Origin: an uncultured Bacteroides sp.
GTDB lineage: Bacteria > Bacteroidota > Bacteroidia > Bacteroidales > Bacteroidaceae
Reading direction: 5' to 3'
DNA: 64,000 nucleotides
Assembly: GCF_963676325.1 (NCBI RefSeq)
Contig: NZ_OY781099.1
Location: 1,054,001 to 1,118,000, forward strand
This document shows, in pieces, positions 37,623-46,280 of this stretch (position 1 is the first letter of the stretch; each line of letters begins with the position of its first letter). The translations under genes and the position numbers were made by a program. The notes below the pieces were generated by a model, which made no database searches, was not told the DNA's origin, and worked only from the letters and a program-made list of their open reading frames with translations.

Positions 37623-40600
37623 ATGAGGATAATTCGGATTACTACTTTAAGAAATATTTTTATAGTAGTCTTTTGTGCCATTGCTGCGCAAAGTCTTTTA
37701 GCTCAAAAGTATTCTTTGGAACTAAAAAACGGTAAGGTTAAATATAACCTTGATCAGCAGAATAATAGGGTACTAGATTTTTCATATTGCGGATATAGGG
37801 GTTCTGATAAAGATATTCCTGCAGTTCCCAATAAAATATTTGTTTCTCATCAGGAAGGTGATTGCTCAGCAATAATTCAGCGAGCAATAAATTACGTTTC
37901 TTCATTAACTCCGGATAAAAATGGATTCAGAGGAGCTGTATTGTTAGACAAAGGTGTTTTTAACTTAGATAAGTCACTCTTTATATCTAAATCAGGTATT
38001 GTATTGCGCGGTGCCGATAAGAATCAAACTGTTTTAGTAAAAAGAGGATATGACAGAGGTTCATTGATCTATGTTGAAGGTAAGAATGATATGACAGTTA
38101 CTGATACAATATCAATTGCCTCTTCCTATGTGCCAGTCAATTCCCGCTCATTAACAATAATCTCTGGTCACAAGATTAAGAAAGGAGATAGAGTAATGGT
38201 TTATCGTCCTTCAACAACAGAGTGGATTGCAAGCTTGGGCTGTGATCATTTTGGTGGTGGAATTACTGCTTTAGGATGGAAAGCGGGAGATATTGATTTG
38301 TATTGGGATAGAACTGTTGTCAATGCAGATAAAGACAATGTGGAATTAGATGTTCCTCTTACAATGGCTCTTGATGCTCAGTCGGCTAAATCAAAATTAT
38401 TGGTATACAATTGGAATAGTAGAATTTCAGATAGTGGCGTTGAAAACCTTTCTATGGAATCAACTTATGATCAAAAATATCCAAAAGATGAAGATCATTG
38501 TTGGGGAGGTGTATCTATTGAAAATGCAGAAAACTGCTGGGTACGCAAAGTTTCTTTCAAATATTTTGCAGGAAGTGCAGTCTTTGTTCAGCGAACAGCT
38601 TCAAAGGTAACTGTAGAAGATTGTATATCTACTGATCCTATTTCTGAAATTGGAGGTATGCGTAGAAATACATTCTTAACAATGGGACAGCAAACTCTTT
38701 TCCAACGTTGTTATTCAGAATATGGAATGCACGATTTTGGTGCAGGATTTTGTGCTCCCGGACCAAATGCTTTCGTACAGTGTGAAGCCAAAGAATCTTT
38801 TGGATTTAGCGGTGCTTTGGAAAGTTGGGCTTGTGGTTTATTGTTTGATGTAGTAAATATTGATGGCAATAATCTTACTTTTAAAAATTTAGGTCAGGAT
38901 TATTGCGGTGCAGGTTGGGGAACAGGTAACAGTCTTTTCTGGCAATGTTCTGCAGCTGAAATTGAATGTTACACACCTGCAAAAGACGCTGTAAACAGAG
39001 CTTATGGATGTTGGGCACAGTTCTCAGGAAACGGTGAATGGAATGAATCAAATAACCATATTCAACCAAGAAGTATTTTCTATTTACAATTAGGAGAACG
39101 GTTAGGACAGGATTGCTCTGCAAGAGGCCGTATTCTGCCAATGAATACAGATGCTTCCAGTAGTCCGACTCTTGAAGTTGCTGCTCAGATGGCTACACAA
39201 TCTTTAACTACTCCCAGATTAACATTGCGTCATTGGATAGAACAAGATTCTATGCCTGCTAATATCGTAGCTCATGCAAAACTGAAACTGGCTTCTTCTT
39301 TGAAGGTTAATGAAGAAAAAGAATCAGCACAAAAGCAAATGGCCGTTGTTGATGGTAAGATTGAGATCAATAATCATCTTTTAACGGGTAACAAGTTTGA
39401 AGTTCCATGGTGGAACGGTAAACTAAAAACTAGCTTTTTACCTCAGGCAAAGCCACATATAACAAGATTTGTTCCAGGTAGAGAAGGAACAGGACTTACC
39501 GATCGTATTGATTCTGTTGTTTCATACATGAAGAATCAGAATATCGTGGTATTAGATCATAACTACGGTTTATGGTATGACTTAAGGAGAGACGATCATG
39601 AACGTACTCGTCGTAGAACAGGAGATGTATGGGGACCTTTCTATGAACAACCTTTTGCAAGATGCGGAGTAGGTACTGCATGGGACGGATTGTCTAAGTA
39701 TGATTTGACAAGACCAAATGCATGGTACTGGACACGTTTGAAAGAATTTGCTGACGAATCAGAAAAAGCAGGATTAGTTCTTTTTCATGAAAATTACTTC
39801 CAGCATAATATTATTGAAGCTGGTGCACACTGGGTAGACTGTCCATGGCGTTCTGCGAACAATATTAATGACACTGATTTTCCGGAACCGGTTCCGTTTA
39901 CAGGTGATAAGAGAATATTTATGGCTGACCGTTTTTATGACATTTCTCATCCTGTAAGACGTGAACTTCATAAAAAATATATTCGTCAATGTTTAGATAA
40001 TTTTGCAGATAATAAGAATGTAATTCAGCTTATCAGTGCAGAATTTACTGGACCTCTTCATTTTGTTGAGTTCTGGTTGGACGAGATTGGTGCATGGGAA
40101 AAGGAAACAGGCAAGCATGCAACTGTTGCACTTAGTACAACGAAGGATGTTCAGGATGCAATTCTGAAAGATAAAAAGCGTGCCGACTTAGTTGATATTA
40201 TAGATATAAGGTATTGGCATTATAAAAGTGATGGAACTACATATGCTCCCGAAGGTGGAAAGAATTTAGCTCCAAGACAACATGCCCGTCTGATGAAAGT
40301 TGGCAAAGTAACTTTCAAGGAAGCTTATAAAGCAGTGAGTGAATACAGAGAAAAGTATCCGGAAAAAGCAGTTACTTTTTATGCACAGAATTATCCCGAT
40401 ATGGCTTGGGCGGTATTCATGGCCGGAGGATCTTTACCAGTACTTCCGGAAGTAAATGATCCCTCATTCTTAAAGGATGCTTTAAAAATGCATGTAGAAA
40501 AAACTGGTACCGATAATTACTATAAACTGGAAAAATCTGGTTTGGGAACGATTGTTTTTTGCCAGTCAAAGGATAAATTAACTCTTCCACTAGCTCCGGG

Positions 40601-40736
40601 AAACTATTCATTGAAGAAGGTTGATATGAAAAGCGGAAAGGTTACTACTCTTGTAAGCAAACTAAAAGGTGGTGATTCATACCAGTTTAATGGGGCTTCA
40701 GATGCTCCGGCTGTTTATTGGTTTAAGGCTCTGTAA
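37623..40736 (+). CDS. Large secreted beta-helix protein, DUF6298/DUF4955-like, putative pectin-active
   Basis: A 1037-residue protein with a signal peptide ending SLLAQ near residue 28. Residues ~70-480 look like a right-handed parallel beta-helix of the pectate lyase type (AIIQRAINYVSS, GAVLLDKGVFNLDKSLFISKSGIVLRGA, repeated short turns such as NCWVRKVSFKYF and VTVEDCIST). Residues ~600-1037 look like a distinct alpha/beta barrel-like domain (RFVPGREGTGLTDRIDSVVS, LVLFHENYFQHN, NVIQLISAEFTGPLHFVEFW). I believe the C-terminal part belongs to a domain of unknown function, probably DUF6298, but the exact name is from memory. No catalytic site can be assigned. It follows the regulator by 69 bp and belongs functionally with the PUL. 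Confidence 0.75.
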   Translation: MRIIRITTLRNIFIVVFCAIAAQSLLAQKYSLELKNGKVKYNLDQQNNRVLDFSYCGYRGSDKDIPAVPNKIFVSHQEGDCSAIIQRAINYVSSLTPDKNGFRGAVLLDKGVFNLDKSLFISKSGIVLRGADKNQTVLVKRGYDRGSLIYVEGKNDMTVTDTISIASSYVPVNSRSLTIISGHKIKKGDRVMVYRPSTTEWIASLGCDHFGGGITALGWKAGDIDLYWDRTVVNADKDNVELDVPLTMALDAQSAKSKLLVYNWNSRISDSGVENLSMESTYDQKYPKDEDHCWGGVSIENAENCWVRKVSFKYFAGSAVFVQRTASKVTVEDCISTDPISEIGGMRRNTFLTMGQQTLFQRCYSEYGMHDFGAGFCAPGPNAFVQCEAKESFGFSGALESWACGLLFDVVNIDGNNLTFKNLGQDYCGAGWGTGNSLFWQCSAAEIECYTPAKDAVNRAYGCWAQFSGNGEWNESNNHIQPRSIFYLQLGERLGQDCSARGRILPMNTDASSSPTLEVAAQMATQSLTTPRLTLRHWIEQDSMPANIVAHAKLKLASSLKVNEEKESAQKQMAVVDGKIEINNHLLTGNKFEVPWWNGKLKTSFLPQAKPHITRFVPGREGTGLTDRIDSVVSYMKNQNIVVLDHNYGLWYDLRRDDHERTRRRTGDVWGPFYEQPFARCGVGTAWDGLSKYDLTRPNAWYWTRLKEFADESEKAGLVLFHENYFQHNIIEAGAHWVDCPWRSANNINDTDFPEPVPFTGDKRIFMADRFYDISHPVRRELHKKYIRQCLDNFADNKNVIQLISAEFTGPLHFVEFWLDEIGAWEKETGKHATVALSTTKDVQDAILKDKKRADLVDIIDIRYWHYKSDGTTYAPEGGKNLAPRQHARLMKVGKVTFKEAYKAVSEYREKYPEKAVTFYAQNYPDMAWAVFMAGGSLPVLPEVNDPSFLKDALKMHVEKTGTDNYYKLEKSGLGTIVFCQSKDKLTLPLAPGNYSLKKVDMKSGKVTTLVSKLKGGDSYQFNGASDAPAVYWFKAL

Positions 40737-40746
40737 TTGTTTAAAA

Positions 40747-40819
40747 TGGGAATATTTAGTAGAAATATGTTATAAAGCAGGATTACCAAAAGTTTCTACT
40801 CTATAACCAAATATTCCCA
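40747..40819. other. Compound stem-loop after the beta-helix gene
   Basis: TGGGAATATTT (40747-40757) pairs with AAATATTCCCA (40809-40819), and the adjoining AGTAGAAA (40758-40765) pairs with TTTCTACT (40793-40800), leaving an 8-nt bulge on one side. There is no T-run, so it is not a classic terminator. It could be a 3' stabiliser of the PUL transcript or a site in front of the sigma factor gene. Confidence 0.6.
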
Positions 40820-40840
40820 GAAATATACTCTGTTCGTCTA

Positions 40841-40848
40841 TAGCTTTG
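40841..40848 (+). promoter_or_regulatory. Possible -7 element of the ECF sigma gene
   Basis: TAGCTTTG fits TAnnTTTG, 39 bp before the start codon. No -33 TTTG is visible; an alternative sigma or autoregulation would be compatible. Confidence 0.3.
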
Positions 40849-40887
40849 CACTGTCGACTAAAGACACGCAAAAGTTAAACAGATATC

Positions 40888-41466
40888 ATGAAGGAACAGA
40901 ATGAGAATAGAATGGATAGTATGACTGCCGATACAGAAGTGTCGCAGCTACTATCTCTTTTACAATCAGGGGATGTAAACGCTTTCTCCAGGTTATATGA
41001 TTTACACGTGAATATGCTCTTCAATTATGGTTGCAGATTAACAACCGATAAAGAACTACTGAAGGATTGCATTCACGATGTTTTTATTAAGATCTATAAT
41101 AAACGTGAAGATCTTGGTGAAATAGCCAATTTTAAATCATATCTTTTCATTTCTTTAAAAAATAAATTATGCGATGAAAGTCGTAAAAGAATCAATTACA
41201 CAGATCTTCCAGTAGAGGAGCTTAATCCTATAGCTTCAGAGAACGTAGAAAACGATTATATTAGTTTTGAGATGGAATCTGTTTCTAACGAAAAGGTAAA
41301 GCATCTTTTAAGCCAACTTCCACCCCGTCAGAAAGAAGCTTTGACTCTATATTATATAGAAGAAAAGAAATACGAAGATATCTGCGTAATAATGGATATG
41401 AACTATCAATCGGTACGCAACCTGATTCACCGCGGGATACTAAAATTACGTAGTATAGCTGTTTAA
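40888..41466 (+). CDS. ECF-type RNA polymerase sigma-70 factor
   Basis: A 192-residue sigma factor of the Bacteroidetes ECF type. Region 2 is at ~25-100 (FSRLYDLHVNMLFNYGCRLT, KDCIHDVFIKIYNKREDLGE, LKNKLCDESRKR), and region 4 at ~135-190 (LLSQLPPRQKEALTLYYIEEKKYEDICVIM, NYQSVRNLIHRGILKLR). Such factors usually pair with a FecR-like membrane anti-sigma and a SusC-type transducer. Here the following gene keeps only the cytoplasmic portion of an anti-sigma and no transducer follows. Length is normal. Targets unknown. Confidence 0.9.
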   Translation: MKEQNENRMDSMTADTEVSQLLSLLQSGDVNAFSRLYDLHVNMLFNYGCRLTTDKELLKDCIHDVFIKIYNKREDLGEIANFKSYLFISLKNKLCDESRKRINYTDLPVEELNPIASENVENDYISFEMESVSNEKVKHLLSQLPPRQKEALTLYYIEEKKYEDICVIMDMNYQSVRNLIHRGILKLRSIAV

Positions 41467-41546
41467 TATATTTTTATCTGATTATGTGAGTACAAGTTTT
41501 CTCCCCATTCGTTTTTTATATATAGCAATTAATTATATATGATAAG

Positions 41547-41795
41547 GTGGGAAAAAACGGACTAAACAATATTGAAGACTTTCTTACTAATGATCGCTTC
41601 ATTAGCTTTGTCTTTGAGCAGACTTCTTCCTTGAAGGAATATTGGGATGATTATTTAATGCTTAATCCCGAGAAAAAGTCTTTAGCTATTAAAGCTGAGC
41701 AAATACTGCTTAACGAACTTGATGCACCAGGCATGAGTTCGGGAGAACAGGAAGAGTTGAAAGAAAGGATTCTTAATACAATTAAAGGGTTTTAG
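41547..41795 (+). CDS. Small protein resembling the N-terminal domain of a FecR-type anti-sigma factor
   Basis: An 82-residue product starting at GTG (41547); the nearest ATG (41539) is in another frame and ends after eight codons. The sequence IEDFLTNDRFISFVFEQTSSLKEYWDDYL, NPEKKSLAIKAEQILL and SSGEQEELKERIL matches the pattern of the cytoplasmic anti-sigma domain at the start of Bacteroidetes FecR proteins, which normally continue with a membrane helix and a periplasmic FecR domain. Here a stop follows and then a terminator; I see no remnant of the missing parts downstream. It lies 80 bp after the ECF sigma gene. Either a truncated remnant or a free soluble anti-sigma. Confidence 0.65.
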   Translation: MGKNGLNNIEDFLTNDRFISFVFEQTSSLKEYWDDYLMLNPEKKSLAIKAEQILLNELDAPGMSSGEQEELKERILNTIKGF

Positions 41796-41816
41796 TTTTA
41801 TTATAGGGTAATAAGA

Positions 41817-41866
41817 AAGGCCAGAGGTTTGAATAACATGATATTCAGACCTTTGGCCTTTGTTGT
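41817..41866. terminator. Bidirectional terminator between the anti-sigma-like gene and mazG
   Basis: A long stem: AAGGCCAGAGGTTTGAATA from 41817 pairs with TATTCAGACCTTTGGCCTT ending at 41860, with few mismatches. It lies between two convergent genes and has T-rich sequence downstream on the + strand (TTGTTGTTTTT). Confidence 0.75.
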
Positions 41867-41881
41867 TTTTACGGTTCGGAG

Positions 41882-42667
41882 TTATAGCCCTTTTTTCTTT
41901 GCTTCATTCCAATATTTGTCCATTTCTTCAAGCGACATTTCCTTCAGATTTATTCCTTGTTTTATTGTGTTCTCTTCCAGATAGTTAAAGCGGCGGATGA
42001 ATTTATGATTTGTACGTTCCAGCGCATTATCCGGGTTTATGCCGTAAAGACGGGCTGCATTGATTATACTAAAGAATAAATCTCCGAACTCAGCTTCCGC
42101 TTTATCTTTATCCATTGAGGCAATTTCAGTCTGAAGTTCACCAAATTCTTCTTTTACTTTATCCCAAACCTGCTCTTTTTCCTTCCAATCGAAACCCACA
42201 TTTCGTGCTTTATCTTGTATGCGGTAAGCTTTTATTAAAGAGGGGAGGGAAGAAGGAACTCCGCTTAGTACAGATTTATTGCCACCTTTTTCTTTTAGTT
42301 TAAGCTGCTCCCAGTTTTGAGAAACTTGTCCGGCTGTTTCTGCAACAGCATCTCCAAATACATGTGGATGACGAAAAATAAGTTTTTCACACAAATGATC
42401 GCAAACGTCCTTGATGTCGAAATCATCCGTTTCGGAAGCAATTTTTGAATAAAATGCAACATGGAGCAATACATCTCCCAGCTCTTTGCAGGTTTCTTTT
42501 TTGTCCCCCTTCATCAGGGCATCGCTTAATTCGTATACCTCTTCAATGGTGTTGGCTCTCAAACTCTCGTTTGTTTGTTTCCTGTCCCACGGGCATTTCT
42601 CACGTAGCTCATCGAGAATATCCAGAAAATTGCCGAAGGCTTCTATTTGTTCTTTTCTTGTATGCAT
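41882..42667 (-). CDS. mazG: Nucleoside triphosphate pyrophosphohydrolase MazG
   Basis: A two-domain MazG of 261 residues from the ATG at 42667 (MHTRKEQIEAF), matching the usual ~263. Longer reading frames exist to 42748, but a -7-like TACTTTTG on the minus strand at 42699-42692 places the transcript start close to 42685, making upstream starts unlikely. The first domain has LREKCPWDRKQTNESL and the metal-binding EEVYELSDAL with ELGDVLLHVAFYSKIA; the second has EEFGELQTEI and EFGDLFFSIINAARL. It hydrolyses nucleoside triphosphates to monophosphates and pyrophosphate and limits aberrant nucleotides and stress signalling. It is divergent from valS. Confidence 0.95.
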   Translation of the reverse strand: MHTRKEQIEAFGNFLDILDELREKCPWDRKQTNESLRANTIEEVYELSDALMKGDKKETCKELGDVLLHVAFYSKIASETDDFDIKDVCDHLCEKLIFRHPHVFGDAVAETAGQVSQNWEQLKLKEKGGNKSVLSGVPSSLPSLIKAYRIQDKARNVGFDWKEKEQVWDKVKEEFGELQTEIASMDKDKAEAEFGDLFFSIINAARLYGINPDNALERTNHKFIRRFNYLEENTIKQGINLKEMSLEEMDKYWNEAKKKGL

Positions 42668-42691
42668 GTTTGTAATTCTTTTAATCATGAG

Positions 42692-42699
42692 CAAAAGTA
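42692..42699 (-). promoter_or_regulatory. Putative -7 element of mazG
   Basis: TACTTTTG on the minus strand fits TAnnTTTG and supports the start codon at 42667. No clear -33 element is visible. Confidence 0.4.
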
Positions 42700-42733
42700 G
42701 CCATTTCTTTCGCAGATAATCGCCTTTTTTTAT

Positions 42734-42741
42734 TAATTTTG
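42734..42741 (+). promoter_or_regulatory. Putative -7 element of valS
   Basis: TAATTTTG fits TAnnTTTG, 41 bp before the valS start codon, with a TTTC at 42708-42711 in roughly the -33 position. The valS and mazG elements are only ~35 bp apart on opposite strands. Confidence 0.45.
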
Positions 42742-42782
42742 CGGGCAATATTCAATGAATTAATAAATTATCAGATAAAAAC

Positions 42783-45410
42783 ATGGAATTAGCTAGTAAG
42801 TATAACCCCGCCGACGTGGAGGATAAATGGTACCAGTATTGGCTGGATCATAAATTATTTAAGTCAAAACCTGATGGACGCGAGCCATATACAGTAGTGA
42901 TACCTCCTCCAAATGTGACGGGTGTGCTACATATGGGCCACATGCTGAACAATACCATTCAGGATATCCTTGTCCGCCGTGCCCGTATGGAGGGAAAGAA
43001 TGCTTGCTGGGTACCGGGAACAGACCATGCTTCTATTGCTACTGAAGCAAAAGTGGTGAATAAACTGGCTGCCGAAGGTATTAAGAAAACTGATTTAACC
43101 CGTGATGAGTTTCTGAAACATGCATGGCAGTGGACTGATAAGCATGGTGGCATCATTCTTGAACAGTTGAAAAAACTGGGTGCTTCCTGTGACTGGGATC
43201 GTACAGCGTTTACTATGGACGAGTCTCGTTCAGAAAGCGTGCTTAAAGTATTTGTTGACCTTTACAAAAAAGGGTTGATTTACCGTGGCGTGCGTATGGT
43301 GAACTGGGATCCAAAAGCGCTTACCGCTTTGTCTGATGAGGAAGTTATCTACAAAGAAGAGCACAGTAAATTGTTCTACCTTCGTTATATGATTGAAGGG
43401 GAAGATAAATACATTATTGTGGCTACTACCCGTCCCGAAACAATTCTGGGTGATAGCGCTGTTTGTGTGAATCCAAATGATCCACGTTACAGTTACCTGA
43501 AAGGAAAGAAAGTAATTGTTCCTTTGGTGAACCGTGCCGTGCCTATCATTATGGACGATTACGTTGACATTGAGTTTGGTACAGGTTGCCTGAAAGTAAC
43601 TCCTGCTCATGATGTAAACGACTATATGCTTGGAGAGAAATATAATCTTCAGACTATTGATATTTTCAATGCCGACGGAACTATTAGTGAAGCCGGAGGC
43701 ATGTATGTAGGAATGGATCGTTTTGATGTACGTGAGCAAATAGAGAAAGATCTTAATGCTGCCGGACTGATGGAAAAGGTAGAAGCTTATGATAACAAGG
43801 TTGGTTACTCAGAACGTACCAATGTGGTTATTGAACCGAAACTTTCTATGCAGTGGTTCCTTAATATGACCGATTTGGCTAAACCAGCTTTAGATTCGGT
43901 TATGAACGATGATATTAAATTCCATCCTGCTAAATTCAAAAACACATACCGTCACTGGATGGAGAATGTGAAGGACTGGTGTATCTCCCGTCAGTTGTGG
44001 TGGGGACATCGTATTCCTGCTTATTTCCTTCCTAAAGGTGGCTTCGTTGTAGCTGCTACTGAAGAAGAGGCTTTGCAACTGGCTCGTACAAAGACTGGCG
44101 ATGCTAACCTGCAACTGTCCGACCTTCGTCAGGATGAAGATTGCCTTGATACCTGGTTCTCTTCATGGTTATGGCCTATCTCTTTGTTCGATGGAATTAA
44201 TAATCCGGGTAATGAAGAAATTAAATATTACTATCCAACCAGCGACCTTGTAACAGGACCGGATATTATTTTCTTCTGGGTAGCTCGTATGATTATTGCG
44301 GGTTATGAATACCAGAATGAATTGCCATTTAAAAATGTTTATTTTACCGGTATTGTTCGCGACAAACAAGGACGTAAGATGTCTAAGTCTTTGGGTAATT
44401 CACCCGATCCTTTAGATTTGATTCAGAAATTCGGTGCCGATGGTGTTCGTATGGGAATGATGCTTGCTGCTCCGGCAGGAAATGACATCCTGTTTGATGA
44501 TCAGCTGTGCGAACAAGGACGTAACTTTAATAATAAGATTTGGAATGCTTTCCGCTTGATAAAAGGATGGGAAGTTGACAATACAATAGAACCTTCTGAA
44601 GCTGCAACGTTGGCTGCTGAATGGTTTACTAACGTAATGAGCAAGGCTATTGACGAGGTACAGGATCTGTTCTCTAAATACCGCTTGTCTGAAGCTTTGA
44701 TGGTTGTTTATAAACTATTCTGGGATGAATTCTCTTCCTGGTATCTGGAATTAATCAAACCTGCTTACGGTGCGCCTATTGATGGCAAGACTTATGCTGT
44801 AACTCTGAAGTTCTTTGATGATCTTCTTAGATTGCTTCACCCATTCATGCCTTTTATTACAGAAGAATTGTGGCAATGTCTTACCGATCGTAAAGATGGT
44901 GAAAGCATCATGAGTCAGACTCTTCCTTCTTATGAAGCTGCTAAAGAAGATACACTAAGCTCATTCGAGTCTACTAAAGAAGTTATTGCCGGAGTTCGTA
45001 CCATCCGTATGCAGAAGAATATTGCTCAGAAGAATCAACTTGAACTGGAGATAATAGGAGAGAACCCTGTTCAATACTGGATTCCTGCTATTTCTAAGAT
45101 GTGTAACCTCTCTTCTTTGAAGTCGGTAGAAGATAAATCAGCCGGAGCTGCTTCGTTTATTGTAGGTACTACAGAATATGCTGTTCCTCTGGGTGATCTG
45201 ATTGATGTGGCTGCTGAGATAGAGAAGCTGAAGGCCGACCTGAAATATCAGGAAGGATTCCTGAACTCTGTACTTAAGAAACTAAGCAATGAGAGATTTG
45301 TGAACAATGCTCCTGCTGCTGTTATTGAAGTAGAACGCAAGAAACAAGCCGATGCTGAGAGTATTATTAAATCTCTGAAGGAAAGTATTGAAGGATTTCA
45401 AAATAAATAA
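42783..45410 (+). CDS. valS: Valine--tRNA ligase
   Basis: An 875-residue class I aminoacyl-tRNA synthetase. The start YNPADVEDKWYQYW, PPPNVTGVLHMGHMLNN (HIGH motif, residues ~40-55), the editing domain with TTRPETILGDSAVCVNP and GTGCLKVTPAHDVNDY, DTWFSSWLWPIS, and the KMSKS motif in GRKMSKSLGNSPDPL are all intact. The anticodon-binding domain follows, and the C-terminal ~70 residues are the coiled-coil arm typical of ValRS (EIEKLKADLKYQEGFLNSVLKKL, ERKKQADAESIIKSLKESI). Length is normal for Bacteroidetes. It charges tRNA-Val. Monocistronic with terminator at 45455. Confidence 0.98.
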   Translation: MELASKYNPADVEDKWYQYWLDHKLFKSKPDGREPYTVVIPPPNVTGVLHMGHMLNNTIQDILVRRARMEGKNACWVPGTDHASIATEAKVVNKLAAEGIKKTDLTRDEFLKHAWQWTDKHGGIILEQLKKLGASCDWDRTAFTMDESRSESVLKVFVDLYKKGLIYRGVRMVNWDPKALTALSDEEVIYKEEHSKLFYLRYMIEGEDKYIIVATTRPETILGDSAVCVNPNDPRYSYLKGKKVIVPLVNRAVPIIMDDYVDIEFGTGCLKVTPAHDVNDYMLGEKYNLQTIDIFNADGTISEAGGMYVGMDRFDVREQIEKDLNAAGLMEKVEAYDNKVGYSERTNVVIEPKLSMQWFLNMTDLAKPALDSVMNDDIKFHPAKFKNTYRHWMENVKDWCISRQLWWGHRIPAYFLPKGGFVVAATEEEALQLARTKTGDANLQLSDLRQDEDCLDTWFSSWLWPISLFDGINNPGNEEIKYYYPTSDLVTGPDIIFFWVARMIIAGYEYQNELPFKNVYFTGIVRDKQGRKMSKSLGNSPDPLDLIQKFGADGVRMGMMLAAPAGNDILFDDQLCEQGRNFNNKIWNAFRLIKGWEVDNTIEPSEAATLAAEWFTNVMSKAIDEVQDLFSKYRLSEALMVVYKLFWDEFSSWYLELIKPAYGAPIDGKTYAVTLKFFDDLLRLLHPFMPFITEELWQCLTDRKDGESIMSQTLPSYEAAKEDTLSSFESTKEVIAGVRTIRMQKNIAQKNQLELEIIGENPVQYWIPAISKMCNLSSLKSVEDKSAGAASFIVGTTEYAVPLGDLIDVAAEIEKLKADLKYQEGFLNSVLKKLSNERFVNNAPAAVIEVERKKQADAESIIKSLKESIEGFQNK

Positions 45411-45454
45411 CGATATGCTATATATCGGATAATTATAGATTTAGCAAATAATGG

Positions 45455-45484
45455 AGAGGATGGCTTTTAGTCATCCTCTTTTTT
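45455..45484 (+). terminator. Rho-independent terminator of valS
   Basis: AGAGGATG (45455-45462) pairs with CATCCTCT (45472-45479), followed by a T-rich run. Confidence 0.85.
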
Positions 45485-45692
45485 GCTTTTATAAACCCAG
45501 CAATCTGACTGAGATTCTATAATAGTTTTTATCCTGTGGCATGTGGCTGGATAGATTTTGTCCATCTAATGTGCAATTGCGGTAACCTGCAAAAGGGGCA
45601 TATCGAATTATTGGTGTATAATTTCAAATCATTCGTCAATAAATAAAATCCATTGGCGAATGGCTGAAAATTATTGGAGAATAAATGCTTCC

Positions 45693-45768
45693 AACTCCCG
45701 CCTGTTTTTTTTGAAAGCCGGCGGGAGTTTGTTCAACATCCGGTTACGTTTTAAAAAAAACAGGCGGG
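45693..45768. repeat. Three-armed inverted repeat with two alternative pairings
   Basis: AACTCCCGCC (45693-45702) is the perfect inverse of GGCGGGAGTT (45720-45729). The overlapping CCCGCCTGTTTTTTTT (45697-45712) is also the perfect inverse of AAAAAAAACAGGCGGG (45753-45768). One left arm can thus pair with either of two right arms. Confidence 0.8.
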
Positions 45769-45881
45769 ATGTGACCTTTCCTGGATTGGGTTTACAGTTT
45801 CTGTGGTTATTACTAGAACTGATTTACAATATTTTTCTTATTCCTAAGCCGGCTTGGCATTAAATATTTTATTTCAAAATT

Positions 45882-45915
45882 CGGTTTACATTATTTCAAT
45901 GGGTAATGTAGACCG
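45882..45915. repeat. Hairpin, 12-bp arms
   Basis: CGGTTTACATTA (45882-45893) and TAATGTAGACCG (45904-45915) pair with one mismatch around a 10-nt loop. No T-run follows. Confidence 0.65.
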
Positions 45916-45943
45916 GAAGTTGTCTTTACAGGAAAAACGAAAA

Positions 45944-46265
45944 TGAACTCTCACTCCCTCACTTTTTTGTGTAATATGCTAAAATATAGTGTGTTACCCT
46001 GTGAGGGTAGCATTTTGATCCATCACGAAACCCACACTTTTGGGGTCATCCCTCACTTTTTCGAGCCATTTTTCTCCAAATAGCACCAAACTCAGCTTGA
46101 TTTGTTTCTCAAGACAAATTATGCGTGAAATCTACTGATTGAGCTCGAAAAAGTGAGGGTTCATGCCTTTTGTGATGGTTTTGTGATGGATCAAAATGCT
46201 ACCATCACGGTGCAATTGGTTGTTGCTCAGTTTGTTGGGTAAAAAAGTTATGGAGTGAGGGTTGA
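45944..46265. repeat. 322-bp near-symmetrical palindromic element
   Basis: Two arms of exactly 122 bp (45944-46065 and 46144-46265) surround a 78-bp loop. Perfectly inverted blocks are GGTAGCATTTTGATCCATCA and the next base (46006-46026 versus 46183-46203) and CCCTCACTTTTTCGAG (46050-46065 versus 46144-46159). The outer ends match at about 20 of 25 positions (45944-45968 versus 46241-46265), while the part between is weakly conserved. GTGAGGG or its complement occurs five times. No open reading frame fits inside, so it may be a non-autonomous element or a large structured RNA. Confidence 0.75.
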
Positions 46266-46280
46266 AAATAACTTTTTGGA

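Noticed and set aside
41539..41565. ATG start just before the anti-sigma-like gene
   Set aside because: It is in a different frame and stops after eight codons; it might be a chance leader peptide but there is no further support.
42668..42748. Longer N-terminus for MazG
   Set aside because: The extra residues are not MazG-like and the putative -7 element lies inside them.
43230..43739. 169-residue antisense frame in valS
   Set aside because: It lies entirely within an intact valS and has no family features.
45660..45863. 67-residue open frame between valS and the MITE
   Set aside because: It runs straight through the hairpin arms at 45693-45768, has unusual composition and no recognisable domain, so it is most likely chance.
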